A stretch of DNA of 64,000 nucleotides from an uncultured Aquimarina sp. (lineage in GTDB: Bacteria; Bacteroidota; Bacteroidia; Flavobacteriales; Flavobacteriaceae), in NCBI GenBank assembly GCA_947501475.1, contig CANMWA010000003.1, forward strand, positions 336,814 through 400,813, in the 5' to 3' direction. How positions within the stretch are numbered: the stretch's first letter is position 1; the number at the start of each line of letters is the position of its first letter. Below, in pieces: positions 35,950-44,120 of the stretch. Under the pieces are notes generated by a model that did not search any database, was not told the DNA's origin, and worked only from the letters and a program-made list of their open reading frames with translations. The position numbers and the translations under genes are program-made.

Positions 35950-36131
35950 CAAAAAACGAAAACCCCTTATAATTAAATTATTGTAAGGGGTTTACTTACT
36001 ATGTATAGACAAGTATACCTTATAAAAATGTGGGAATTAATTTTCAACATACTAAACATACTATTCGTTTTATTACGCCATATCTACTCTCTGCACTGCA
36101 AAAGATACTCTATACAGAAATAAATAAGCAG
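35950..36131 (-). ncRNA. Candidate short antisense transcript
   Basis: The two-half-site promoter at 36138-36202 points leftwards, where there is no gene: about 170 nt on, a hairpin with minus-strand T-runs (TTTTCGTTTTTT) ends the region. The interval has only a 28-codon frame whose end overlaps the terminator, so a non-coding RNA is more likely. Extending further it would be antisense to the 3' end of the TonB receptor mRNA. Entirely predicted from promoter and terminator. Confidence 0.35.
35952..35993. terminator. Terminator downstream of the TonB receptor gene, stronger on the minus strand
   Basis: AAACCCCTTA (35960-35969) and TAAGGGGTTT (35984-35993) form a perfect 10-bp stem. On the plus strand only three T follow before ACTTACT, while on the minus strand TTTTCGTTTTTT follows. 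Confidence 0.7.
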
Positions 36132-36137
36132 TCTATT

Positions 36138-36202
36138 CAAAGGAACCGTATTTATGTAAAGTAGCCTTTAACACATGTCCCCTTTTTTTGCACATATGTT
36201 CC
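36138..36202 (-). promoter_or_regulatory. Two-half-site promoter, copy 3
   Basis: On the minus strand GGAACATATGTGCA (from 36202) and GGGACATGTG (from 36181) are 21 bp apart. TTCCTTTG (7 of 8 to TAnnTTTG) ends at 36138, 43 bp from the proximal half-site. The distal half-site is identical to copy 2 for 14 bases, and the bases around the -7 element also match it (GTTnCTTTGAA). Confidence 0.55.
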
Positions 36203-36481
36203 AAAACCTATACGAATACTACGGATATCATAAATTGTAAAATCAGACCGCTAACAAACAATCTTAAAAAGGAGATATTATAATACCACACCATATACAT
36301 CTAGCAGTAGAACTAATCTGTATGGGTTTGGGTGTGTTTCTTATGTTTTTTTACTAAAAAAATTATAGCCTTTGTTAAAAATCTTATTCAGTCCCGCATT
36401 TATTTTATATCGCCCATCAAATTCCTCTTTCTTTTTAAAGAAAATTCTTATTTTCGCAGACCTAATAGAAAGAATGATCAA

Positions 36482-39400
36482 ATGAGCACGAAGTTTCCTG
36501 AATATAAAGGACTTGACTTACCAAAAGTAGCAGATAACATACTAGATTTCTGGCAGCAAAATAACATCTTTGAAAAAAGTGTTAGTGAGCGTGATGGAGC
36601 AGAACCCTATGTGTTTTTTGAAGGGCCTCCATCTGCAAATGGATTACCGGGGATTCACCATGTAATGGCTCGTGCAATTAAAGATATTTTTTGTCGCTAC
36701 AAAACACAAAAAGGATATCAGGTAAAGCGTAAAGCTGGATGGGATACCCACGGGCTTCCGGTTGAGCTTGGTGTAGAAAAAGAATTGGGGATCACCAAAG
36801 AAGATATTGGTAAAAAAATTACTGTAGAAGAATATAATGAGGCTTGTAAAAAAGCCGTAATGCGATATACTGATATCTGGAATGATCTAACTCAAAAGAT
36901 CGGGTATTGGGTAGATATGGAAGACCCATATATCACCTACAAATCCAAATATATGGAGAGTGTTTGGTGGTTGCTTTCTCAAATCTACAAAAAGGAATTG
37001 CTATACAAAGGGTATACCATTCAGCCCTATTCACCAAAAGCTGGTACAGGATTGAGTTCTCATGAATTGAACCAGCCAGGAACCTATCAGGATGTTACAG
37101 ATACTACAGTTGTAGCTCAATTTAAAGTTGATGGAGGAAGTGGATTAGGAAACGGAATAAGTAAAGCATTTAAAATTTCTGAAAATCCTGAAAATGCTTA
37201 TTTCCTTGCATGGACCACCACCCCATGGACATTACCATCTAATACAGCATTAACAGTAGGCCTCAAAATAGATTATGTTTTAGTCAAAACATTTAATCAA
37301 TATACATTTGACCCTATCTATGTGGTTTTGGCAAAGAATTTAGTTGGAAAACAATTTTCAGGAAAGTTTGCCCAAGTTGAAACTGAGGTAGAAGTAGACA
37401 CATTTAAAGAAGGCGACAAAAAGATCCCATATTATATCAAAGCAGAATGTAAAGGCGCTGATTTGGTTGAGATCAGATACGAGCAATTAATAGATTATGT
37501 ACAGCCGTATCATAATCCCGAAAATGCATTCAGAGTAATCTCGGGTGATTTTGTGACTACCGAAGATGGTACCGGTATTGTACATACCGCTCCTACCTTT
37601 GGCGCAGATGATGCTATGGTAGCCAAACAAGCTACACCCGAAGTCCCTGCACTATTGGTTAAAGACGATAATGATAATTTAGTACCATTAGTAGATCTGC
37701 AAGGTAAATTTACAAAGCATGTAGGCGAATTTGCAGGAAAATATGTAAAAAACGAATATTATGATGATGGTACAGCTCCCGAAAAATCGGTTGATGTAGA
37801 AATCGCCATCAAACTTAAAATAGAAAATAAAGCTTTCAAGGTCGAAAAATATGTTCACAGTTATCCAAACTGCTGGCGTACCGATAAGCCTATACTCTAC
37901 TATCCGCTAGATTCTTGGTTTATAAAAGTTCCTGATTTTAAAGATCGCATGCACGAACTTAACCTTGGGATCAATTGGAAACCAAAAGCAACTGGCGAAG
38001 GTAGATTTGGTAACTGGTTAGCAAACGCAAATGATTGGAATCTTTCTCGTTCTCGTTTTTGGGGAATCCCATTGCCTATCTGGAGAACAGACGACGGTAA
38101 AGAAGAACTCATCATTGGATCTGTTGAAGAACTAAAAGCCCAAATGACTAAAGCAGTAGAAGCAGGTGTTCTTGAAGCCGATGTCTTTGCAGATTTTGTG
38201 GTAGGTGATATGAGCGAAGAGAATTATGATAAGGTAGATTTGCATAAAAATGTTGTAGACAAAATTACTTTGGTATCTCCTTCAGGAAAACCGATGAGAC
38301 GAGAGAATGATCTAATCGATGTATGGTTCGACTCTGGATCAATGCCCTACGCACAATGGCATTATCCTTTTGAAAATAAAGAAAAAGTAGAAGCAGGAGA
38401 ACGAAAAGCTGATTTTATTGCCGAAGGAGTAGATCAAACCCGCGGATGGTTTTATACACTACACGCTATAGCAACTATGATTTTTGATGATGTAGCCTAT
38501 AAAAATGTAGTGTCTAATGGTTTGGTTCTAGACAAAAACGGACAAAAAATGTCAAAAAGATTAGGTAATGCAGCCGATCCTTTTGAAACCTTAAAAACAT
38601 ATGGTCCTGATGCTACGCGATGGTACATGATTAGTAATGCAAATCCTTGGGATAACCTAAAATTTGATATTGAAGGAATTGGTGAGGTGCGACGTAAGTT
38701 TTTTGGCACATTATATAACACCTATTCGTTCTTTACATTGTATGCTAATATTGATAACTTTACCTATGCTGAAGCTGATACTCCATTAGCAGAACGTCCC
38801 GAAATCGATCGGTGGATTCTTAGTGAATTGCATACATTAATCAAAAATGTAGACGAATATTATAATGATTACGAACCTACAAAGGCAACCAGAGCAATCT
38901 CAGATTTTGTTCAAGAAAATCTTAGTAATTGGTTTGTGAGACTAAGTAGAAGAAGATATTGGAAAGGCGATTACGAGCAAGATAAGATTTCTGCATACCA
39001 AACACTATATACTTGTATGCTTACTGTAGCAAAGTTAGGAGCTCCGGTAGCACCATTCTTTATGGATCAATTGTATAAAGATTTAATAGATGGGACAAAT
39101 AAAGAAACTTTTGAAAGTGTGCATCTTGCACATTTCCCTAAGTATGATGAAACATTTGTTGATAAAGCATTAGAACATAAGATGCAAAAAGCGCAAACAA
39201 TTTCATCTTTGGCCCTTTCATTACGCCAAAAAGAGAAGATCAAGGTGCGACAACCATTACAGCGTATTATGATCCCAGTGTTAAATGAAGCCGAAAAACT
39301 AGAGATTAATGATATTGCTGATCTTATAAAAAGTGAAGTCAATGTTAAAGAAATAGAGCTTATCGATGATGCTTCAGGCATATTAGTGAAGCAAATAAAG

Positions 39401-39907
39401 CCAAATTTCAAAACTTTAGGCCCTCGTTTTGGAAAAGATATGAAATTGATTGCCAATAAGATACAAGGACTAGACCAAGATAGTATTAAAATTCTTGAAC
39501 AAACTGGCAATTTTGATGTAGAAATTAACAATAAAATTATTACATTAGGAACTGATGATGTCGAGATCAGCTCTCAAGATATAGAGGGTTGGTTAGTTGC
39601 AAATTCGGGACCTTTAACCGTTGCGTTAGATGTAACAATATCTCCTGAGCTTAAAAAAGAAGGAATTGCCAGAGAGCTTGTAAATCGAATTCAGAATATT
39701 CGTAAGGATAGCGGACTCGAAGTGACTGATAAAATTGAGATTGTTTTTGAAGATAATAAAACTATCCAAGAAGCAGTAACAACTAATGAAGCATACATCA
39801 AAAACGAAACCTTAACCGAGACAATTGAATTTGTAACAAATGTAATAAACGGTACAGAAATTGCGTTTGATGACATTGCAACCCAATTGGTAATAAAAAA
39901 ACATTAA
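36482..39907 (+). CDS. ileS: Isoleucine--tRNA ligase
   Basis: The start at 36482 (MSTKFPEYKGLDLPKVADN) gives 1141 residues. The upstream frame to 36332 lacks family resemblance. It is a class I synthetase with a HIGH-type motif GIHHVMARAIKDI (about 57-69), GWDTHGLPVELGVEKELG, an editing (CP1) insertion, DQTRGWFYTLHA, and the KMSKR loop GQKMSKRLGN near residue 688. The length and the D-T-H-G-L-P signature place it with the large eukaryote-like IleRS branch rather than the ~930-residue type. It is followed after 4 nt by the dksA/TraR-like gene. Confidence 0.97.
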   Translation: MSTKFPEYKGLDLPKVADNILDFWQQNNIFEKSVSERDGAEPYVFFEGPPSANGLPGIHHVMARAIKDIFCRYKTQKGYQVKRKAGWDTHGLPVELGVEKELGITKEDIGKKITVEEYNEACKKAVMRYTDIWNDLTQKIGYWVDMEDPYITYKSKYMESVWWLLSQIYKKELLYKGYTIQPYSPKAGTGLSSHELNQPGTYQDVTDTTVVAQFKVDGGSGLGNGISKAFKISENPENAYFLAWTTTPWTLPSNTALTVGLKIDYVLVKTFNQYTFDPIYVVLAKNLVGKQFSGKFAQVETEVEVDTFKEGDKKIPYYIKAECKGADLVEIRYEQLIDYVQPYHNPENAFRVISGDFVTTEDGTGIVHTAPTFGADDAMVAKQATPEVPALLVKDDNDNLVPLVDLQGKFTKHVGEFAGKYVKNEYYDDGTAPEKSVDVEIAIKLKIENKAFKVEKYVHSYPNCWRTDKPILYYPLDSWFIKVPDFKDRMHELNLGINWKPKATGEGRFGNWLANANDWNLSRSRFWGIPLPIWRTDDGKEELIIGSVEELKAQMTKAVEAGVLEADVFADFVVGDMSEENYDKVDLHKNVVDKITLVSPSGKPMRRENDLIDVWFDSGSMPYAQWHYPFENKEKVEAGERKADFIAEGVDQTRGWFYTLHAIATMIFDDVAYKNVVSNGLVLDKNGQKMSKRLGNAADPFETLKTYGPDATRWYMISNANPWDNLKFDIEGIGEVRRKFFGTLYNTYSFFTLYANIDNFTYAEADTPLAERPEIDRWILSELHTLIKNVDEYYNDYEPTKATRAISDFVQENLSNWFVRLSRRRYWKGDYEQDKISAYQTLYTCMLTVAKLGAPVAPFFMDQLYKDLIDGTNKETFESVHLAHFPKYDETFVDKALEHKMQKAQTISSLALSLRQKEKIKVRQPLQRIMIPVLNEAEKLEINDIADLIKSEVNVKEIELIDDASGILVKQIKPNFKTLGPRFGKDMKLIANKIQGLDQDSIKILEQTGNFDVEINNKIITLGTDDVEISSQDIEGWLVANSGPLTVALDVTISPELKKEGIARELVNRIQNIRKDSGLEVTDKIEIVFEDNKTIQEAVTTNEAYIKNETLTETIEFVTNVINGTEIAFDDIATQLVIKKH

Positions 39908-39911
39908 GAAT

Positions 39912-40295
39912 ATGGCAGAAGATGTAAAAGTAAGGTACAGCGACTCTGACTTAGAAAAATTCAGAGAAATTATCGTTGAAAAAATGGAAAAAGCGCAAAA
40001 AGATTTAGAATTACTTCAAAGTGCGTACAAGAATGACGGGAACAATGGTACAGATGACACTTCACCTACTTTCAAAGCATTTGAAGAAGGAAGTGAAACG
40101 ATGTCCAAAGAAGCAAACACGCAATTAGCTATCAGGCAAGAAAAATTTGTTCGTGATTTAAAAAATGCATTATTACGTATTGAAAATAAAACGTATGGTA
40201 TTTGTCGTGTAACAGGAAAATTAATTAATCCTGAGCGATTAAAACTTGTTCCTCATGCTACACTAAGTATTGAAGCAAAAAACATGCAGAGTTAG
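39912..40295 (+). CDS. TraR/DksA-family protein without the zinc-finger cysteines
   Basis: The 127-residue protein has an N-terminal coiled coil (residues ~12-75) and a C-terminal segment YGICRVTGKLINPERLKLVPHA that aligns with the DksA zinc-finger region. Only one cysteine (in GIC) remains of the usual four, so metal binding is unlikely; this is typical of Bacteroidota homologues as far as I recall. DksA-like proteins bind the secondary channel of RNA polymerase and tune transcription. It is in an operon with ileS (4-nt gap) and is followed by a strong terminator. Confidence 0.88.
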   Translation: MAEDVKVRYSDSDLEKFREIIVEKMEKAQKDLELLQSAYKNDGNNGTDDTSPTFKAFEEGSETMSKEANTQLAIRQEKFVRDLKNALLRIENKTYGICRVTGKLINPERLKLVPHATLSIEAKNMQS

Positions 40296-40325
40296 ATACT
40301 AAAAAAAGTCTATTACTCTATATAG

Positions 40326-40369
40326 AAAGACCTCGCAAGTTTTAAAACTTGCGAGGTCTTTTTTTTTAT
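40326..40369 (+). terminator. Terminator after the dksA-like gene
   Basis: Positions 40326-40361 are a perfect 36-bp palindrome beginning AAAGACCTCGCAAGTTTT, followed by a continuous T-run. It separates the ileS-dksA unit from the sigma factor operon. Confidence 0.9.
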
Positions 40370-40375
40370 CTTGTA

Positions 40376-40404
40376 TGTAACCTTTTTTAAAAATCAAGGT
40401 ATTA
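40376..40404 (+). promoter_or_regulatory. ECF-type promoter candidate for the sigma factor operon
   Basis: TGTAACC (40376-40382) resembles the AAC-containing -35 of ECF sigma promoters and is separated by 16 bp from GTATTA (40399-40404), a -10-like word. The element lies directly after the ileS-dksA terminator and 31 nt before the sigma start codon, as expected for autoregulation. Confidence 0.4.
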
Positions 40405-40435
40405 ATAATAGAAACTAACCAAAAAGAGTAGCATC

Positions 40436-40969
40436 TTGAAAAATTTAAGTGACGAAGAATTAATGATTCTTGTATCTAATGGAAAATTAGACATGATGAG
40501 CGTGTTGTTTGAGCGATACCATATCAGAATCTTTAATTTTTTACTGAAGATGACCCGAGATCATGAAGTAAGCCAAGATATTACTCAAGAAGTTTTTTAC
40601 AAAGCAATCAAGTATAGAAACTCATATAAAAAAGGAAAGTTTTCGTCATGGATCTATACTATTGCCAGAAATATATTCTCTGATTACTATCAAAAACAAA
40701 AAAATAGAGATCAGCGCCTGGATCAGATTGAATATAAAATTGAAAATCAGGAAACCAACTATATAGAAGGCAATGAGATTAAAGAACAACTAGATCGAGC
40801 GTTAGATCAATTAAACAAAAGTGACAAAGAATTAGTAATCATGAATCGATATCAAGGAATCAAATACCAGGAAATCGCAGAGATTACAGGCTCTACAGAA
40901 GGAGCAATTAAAACCAAAGTACATAGAGCAATACATAAATTGAAAGATTATTATTTACAAAATATATAA
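40436..40969 (+). CDS. ECF-type sigma-70 family RNA polymerase sigma factor
   Basis: The 177-residue protein uses TTG at 40436; no in-frame ATG lies between it and the upstream stop, and the next ATG would cut into sigma region 2. Region 2 has LFERYHIRIFNFLLKMTRDHEVSQDITQEVF and region 4 a helix-turn-helix YQGIKYQEIAEITGSTEGAIKTKVHRAI (outlined). Regions 1 and 3 are missing, as in ECF sigmas. It is followed after 4 nt by its probable anti-sigma factor, and likely drives its own operon from the promoter at 40376. Confidence 0.92.
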   Translation: MKNLSDEELMILVSNGKLDMMSVLFERYHIRIFNFLLKMTRDHEVSQDITQEVFYKAIKYRNSYKKGKFSSWIYTIARNIFSDYYQKQKNRDQRLDQIEYKIENQETNYIEGNEIKEQLDRALDQLNKSDKELVIMNRYQGIKYQEIAEITGSTEGAIKTKVHRAIHKLKDYYLQNI

Positions 40970-40973
40970 TGCC

Positions 40974-41765
40974 ATGAGCTGCAAACAAATAAAAGAACAA
41001 TTTATCGACTACCTAGATCAAAACCTAGATCAGGGTGAGTATCAAAACGTCGAAACTCACCTTAAAGGTTGCAAAAATTGTAGTACTGCATTACAAGAAT
41101 TTAAAACCATTTTTGAAGCAATCAATAATGACACCCTTGAACTTCCTGATTCAAGTTTAAAAGTCAATTTTGAACAAATGTTACAAAATGAAAAAGCAAT
41201 AGTAAATACCCCAAAAGTCGTATCACTCGAAAAAAGAACACTATCGTCATGGAAAACAGCATTACAAATAGCGGCCACAATCGCATTAGTAATTTTAGGA
41301 TATTACTATGGGAAAAATCAAAATGCCGAATCTTTTTCTAAAGAAATAGCAGTTCTAGAAAAAGAAAAAATAGAAATGAAGCAAACAATGACCATTTCAC
41401 TCATAGAAAATGAATCGGCCAGTAAACGCTTACAAGCTGTAAACTATGCCGAAGAGTTCGAAAAACCAGGAAATGACATCTTAAAAGCTTTAATAAATAA
41501 AATGTATTACGACGAGCATATTAATGTGCGACTAGCTGCAGCAGAAGCACTTGCAAAATTTTCGGATGCCGAAATGGTTCGTAAAGCATTAATCAGTGCA
41601 TTGGATAAAGAACAAGATCCAAGCATGCAAATTGAATTAATTCAAATATTAGTTTCTATTCAGGAAAAACGCGCGGTTCCTTCAATGGAAAAATTACTTC
41701 AAGAAGAAGAAACACCAGATTATGTAAAGGACCAAGTAAAAGTTGGTCTACCAAGTTTAATTTAA
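40974..41765 (+). CDS. Membrane anti-sigma factor with zinc-finger and HEAT-like repeats
   Basis: The 263-residue protein opens with a zinc-binding anti-sigma domain (SCKQIKEQFIDYLDQ, HLKGCKNCSTAL with H-x3-C-x2-C). A single membrane helix lies near residues 94-110 (LQIAATIALVILGYYYG). The C-terminal ~110 residues resemble HEAT repeats (NVRLAAAEALAKF, DPSMQIELIQILVSIQEKRAVPS outlined). It should hold the sigma factor at the inner membrane until an envelope signal, sensed by the periplasmic repeats, releases it. It overlaps no gene and is followed 25 nt later by the first DUF4097 gene. Confidence 0.88.
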   Translation: MSCKQIKEQFIDYLDQNLDQGEYQNVETHLKGCKNCSTALQEFKTIFEAINNDTLELPDSSLKVNFEQMLQNEKAIVNTPKVVSLEKRTLSSWKTALQIAATIALVILGYYYGKNQNAESFSKEIAVLEKEKIEMKQTMTISLIENESASKRLQAVNYAEEFEKPGNDILKALINKMYYDEHINVRLAAAEALAKFSDAEMVRKALISALDKEQDPSMQIELIQILVSIQEKRAVPSMEKLLQEEETPDYVKDQVKVGLPSLI

Positions 41766-41790
41766 AATTTCAGTCAAAAAACAAATAATC

Positions 41791-42546
41791 ATGAAAAAAA
41801 TAGCAATCATACTCATAGCATTTTTAGCCGTAGGGCAATTAAACGCTCAGGACTACACAAAATCGCTGCAAGGAATTAAAAAAGTAAAAGTTAGTTCTGA
41901 ATCGGGAGTAGACATAAAAGTGAGTAATCAAAATGAACTTAGGATTGTAGCTGATGGTCATAAAATACCTGAAAAAGCAAAAGGCCTAAAAGCAGTATAC
42001 TCTGGAGGGACAGACAACACTGAGTTAGGAATGTATATTCAAAAAGAAGGCGAAACCTTGGTTATCAAAAACCTAAAAGGCATGCATAGCAAATTGCTTG
42101 AAATTTATCTTCCAAAAACCATAAATATTATTGTTGAAAAAAGTAATCTAGGCAATGTATCCTTAAGCGGTTTTTCTTCTGAAATAGAAGCTGCTGCCAA
42201 TGTAGGGAACATTACTTTAAAAGATGTTACCGGTCCGGTTGTCGCCAGGACAGCAACAGGAGAAATTAATGTAATCTTTAATAAAGTAAACCAAAACTCT
42301 CCTATTTCTCTTATGTCTTCTACTGGAGCTGTAGATGTTAGTTTACCATCTGGCACACCTGCCAATCTAGAATTAAAAACCTCGATGGGCGAAATCTATA
42401 CAGATTTTGATATCAAGTTTCCTGTAGAAGATAATAACATGAAGCTAGTGAGAGGAAAAAGAGCCATAAAAACCGAATTGAATAATGGAGGAGTAGAAAT
42501 TAGTCTACGATCATCAGTTGGTAATATTTATCTAAGAAAAAAATAA
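41791..42546 (+). CDS. Secreted DUF4097 (putative adhesin) protein 1
   Basis: The 251-residue protein has a signal peptide ending LNAQ (about residue 20), followed by a right-handed beta-repeat domain of the DUF4097 family: recurring LKNLKGM, VSLSGFSSEIEAAANVGNITL, ISLMSSTGAVDVSLP and VEISLRSSVGNIYLRK strands. The function of the family is unknown; beta-helical adhesion or envelope sensing is assumed. Its place in a sigma/anti-sigma operon suggests it belongs to the same envelope response. A 14-22 bp palindromic repeat lies just downstream. Confidence 0.85.
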   Translation: MKKIAIILIAFLAVGQLNAQDYTKSLQGIKKVKVSSESGVDIKVSNQNELRIVADGHKIPEKAKGLKAVYSGGTDNTELGMYIQKEGETLVIKNLKGMHSKLLEIYLPKTINIIVEKSNLGNVSLSGFSSEIEAAANVGNITLKDVTGPVVARTATGEINVIFNKVNQNSPISLMSSTGAVDVSLPSGTPANLELKTSMGEIYTDFDIKFPVEDNNMKLVRGKRAIKTELNNGGVEISLRSSVGNIYLRKK

Positions 42547-42562
42547 AGAGGTCACTTAATTC

Positions 42563-42584
42563 ACCTGCCTACCGGCAGGCAGGT
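42563..42584. repeat. GC-rich palindromic repeat between the two DUF4097 genes
   Basis: ACCTGCCT and AGGCAGGT are exact complements around ACCGGC, a 22-bp near-palindrome that is very GC-rich for this genome. Words such as CCTGCCxGCCGGCAGG are widespread intergenic repeats in flavobacteria (from memory). The element could cap or stabilise the polycistronic mRNA. Confidence 0.6.
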
Positions 42585-42600
42585 CAAAAAACGAACAACA

Positions 42601-43314
42601 ATGAAAAAAATAGTAATCCTAGCGGTATTTTGCTTTGTAGCATTGCAAATACAAGCACAAAAAGTAATTGAAAAGCAGATCAACACTTCGGCAAATGAAA
42701 TAAAAGTAGAATTTAAATTCGCAGAAGATATCACTATAAAAACCTGGGACAAAAATGAAGTGTATCTAAAAGCTGAAGTGAGTGTAAAAAATGGAGAATA
42801 TGATGATTATTTTAATTTGAAAATAGACAACTCTTCTTCAGTATTAGACATAACATCAGATTACGGAGATTTATTTGACATCTGGAAAAAAGAACGAGGA
42901 TCAAATAGAAGCAATAATTGGGATCCTTGCAATAATCTAGATATTGATGCAAACTATACATTATATCTTCCTAAAAACTCTAGTTTGCGAGTAAAAAGTA
43001 TATCTGGAAATGTCCAGTCTGAAAACTATCAAGGCGAACTAATTGTTGATATTATTAGTGGAAATATTGATATAAAAAGATATAATGGAGACTTAAATCT
43101 TAAAACCATAAGTGGAGATATCGATATCAATGTAGCAAAATCTCGCCTTAAAGCAGAAACCATTTCGGGGATGATCTATTCTGATAAAGATATGCAATTT
43201 GATCATGGCAAAAACCGAATGGTAGGCAGTAAAGTAACAGGCACTTTTGGAGATGTTAAAAATGAACTGCTTCTTAAAACGATAAGTGGTAGTATATTTA
43301 TCAGGAAACAATAA
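42601..43314 (+). CDS. Secreted DUF4097 (putative adhesin) protein 2
   Basis: The 237-residue protein has a signal peptide (residues 1-19, ending LQIQAQ) and then DUF4097 beta-repeats (VKSISGNVQSENYQGELIV, LNLKTISGDIDI, LLKTISGSIFIRK). It resembles its upstream neighbour in architecture but not closely in sequence, so the pair looks like an old duplication. Both end in a short basic strand (YLRKK and IRKQ). It is the last gene of the sigma operon and precedes the lspA promoter. Confidence 0.85.
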   Translation: MKKIVILAVFCFVALQIQAQKVIEKQINTSANEIKVEFKFAEDITIKTWDKNEVYLKAEVSVKNGEYDDYFNLKIDNSSSVLDITSDYGDLFDIWKKERGSNRSNNWDPCNNLDIDANYTLYLPKNSSLRVKSISGNVQSENYQGELIVDIISGNIDIKRYNGDLNLKTISGDIDINVAKSRLKAETISGMIYSDKDMQFDHGKNRMVGSKVTGTFGDVKNELLLKTISGSIFIRKQ

Positions 43315-43436
43315 GCCCTAGCAAACAGACGTATTTTTTAAGTGTTAAAAATGGTTTAATCAACTTATATTTGGGTGATTAAACTATTTTTTTGCTTTTA
43401 TAATATTACAAAATTGATAAGCAAAAAGATAAGTGT

Positions 43437-43465
43437 TTGTAAAACAAAATAAAACACTATTTTTG
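43437..43465 (+). promoter_or_regulatory. lspA promoter
   Basis: TTG at 43437-43439 and an exact TATTTTTG at 43458-43465 are separated by 18 bp, a full match to the -33 / -7 Bacteroidota promoter. The start codon lies 37 nt downstream of the -7 element. Confidence 0.65.
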
Positions 43466-43502
43466 TCCGGCGCGTATAATACCAAGGCAAACACATATAT
43501 TT

Positions 43503-44114
43503 ATGTCCTTAAAGAAATCTATTTTAGTTATAATTTTAGTTTTACTGATTGATCAGATCTCCAAAGTTTATATTAAAACTCATTTCAGTCTACATGAAGA
43601 GGCTAAGGTATTTGATTGGTTTCGTATTATTTTTGTAGAAAACAAAGGAATGGCTTGGGGATTCGAGCTTCCTGGTAGCTACGGAAAACTAGTGCTAACA
43701 CTGTTTAGATTAGTCGCAATTACTGGAATAGGGTACTGGCTTTATGATTCTGTTCGTAAAAATAGTCCAGCCATACTTACTTTTTGCATTGCTTTAATTT
43801 TTGCAGGAGCATTTGGTAATATCATTGACTCTGTATTATACGGAATACTTTTTGGCGAAAGCACAAACATAGATATCGCTAGTTTTTTACCCCCCGAAGG
43901 AGGTTATGAAAGTTTATTCTACGGAAAAGTAGTGGATATGATACAGTTTACTTTTTATGACGATTTACTACCCGAATGGATTCCTTTTTGGGGAGGTAAG
44001 CACTTTTCTTTCTTTGATCCTGTATTTAACATTGCAGATTCTGCCATAAGCGTAGGTGTATTTTTGTTAGTGATTTTTAACAAAAAAGCTTTCCCTAAAA
44101 AAGAAGAAGAGTAG
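43503..44114 (+). CDS. lspA: Lipoprotein signal peptidase
   Basis: LspA cuts the signal peptide from diacylated prolipoproteins in the inner membrane, serving the many lipoproteins in this window. The 203-residue protein has four hydrophobic segments and conserved boxes: LIDQISKVYIK near the start, VENKGMAWGF, a catalytic Asp in FGNIIDSVLYG and the second in FNIADSAISVG near the end. The extended loop between the last two boxes makes it longer than the ~165-residue proteobacterial enzyme, as usual in Bacteroidota. It ends 6 nt from the convergent receiver gene. Confidence 0.95.
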   Translation: MSLKKSILVIILVLLIDQISKVYIKTHFSLHEEAKVFDWFRIIFVENKGMAWGFELPGSYGKLVLTLFRLVAITGIGYWLYDSVRKNSPAILTFCIALIFAGAFGNIIDSVLYGILFGESTNIDIASFLPPEGGYESLFYGKVVDMIQFTFYDDLLPEWIPFWGGKHFSFFDPVFNIADSAISVGVFLLVIFNKKAFPKKEEE

Positions 44115-44120
44115 TACGTT

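Larger units (their letters stand above)
35932..36481. other. 550-bp intergenic region before ileS
   Basis: The region holds the terminator at 35952, the candidate antisense transcript, the two-half-site promoter at 36138, and an ileS -7-like element TATTTTCG at 36449-36456 (7 of 8 to TAnnTTTG). An in-frame extension of ileS up to 36332 looks untranslated. Confidence 0.5.

Noticed and set aside
36332..36481. N-terminal extension of ileS
   Set aside because: It is hydrophobic and unlike IleRS, and it covers the promoter-like TATTTTCG. ATG at 36482 fits the family start.
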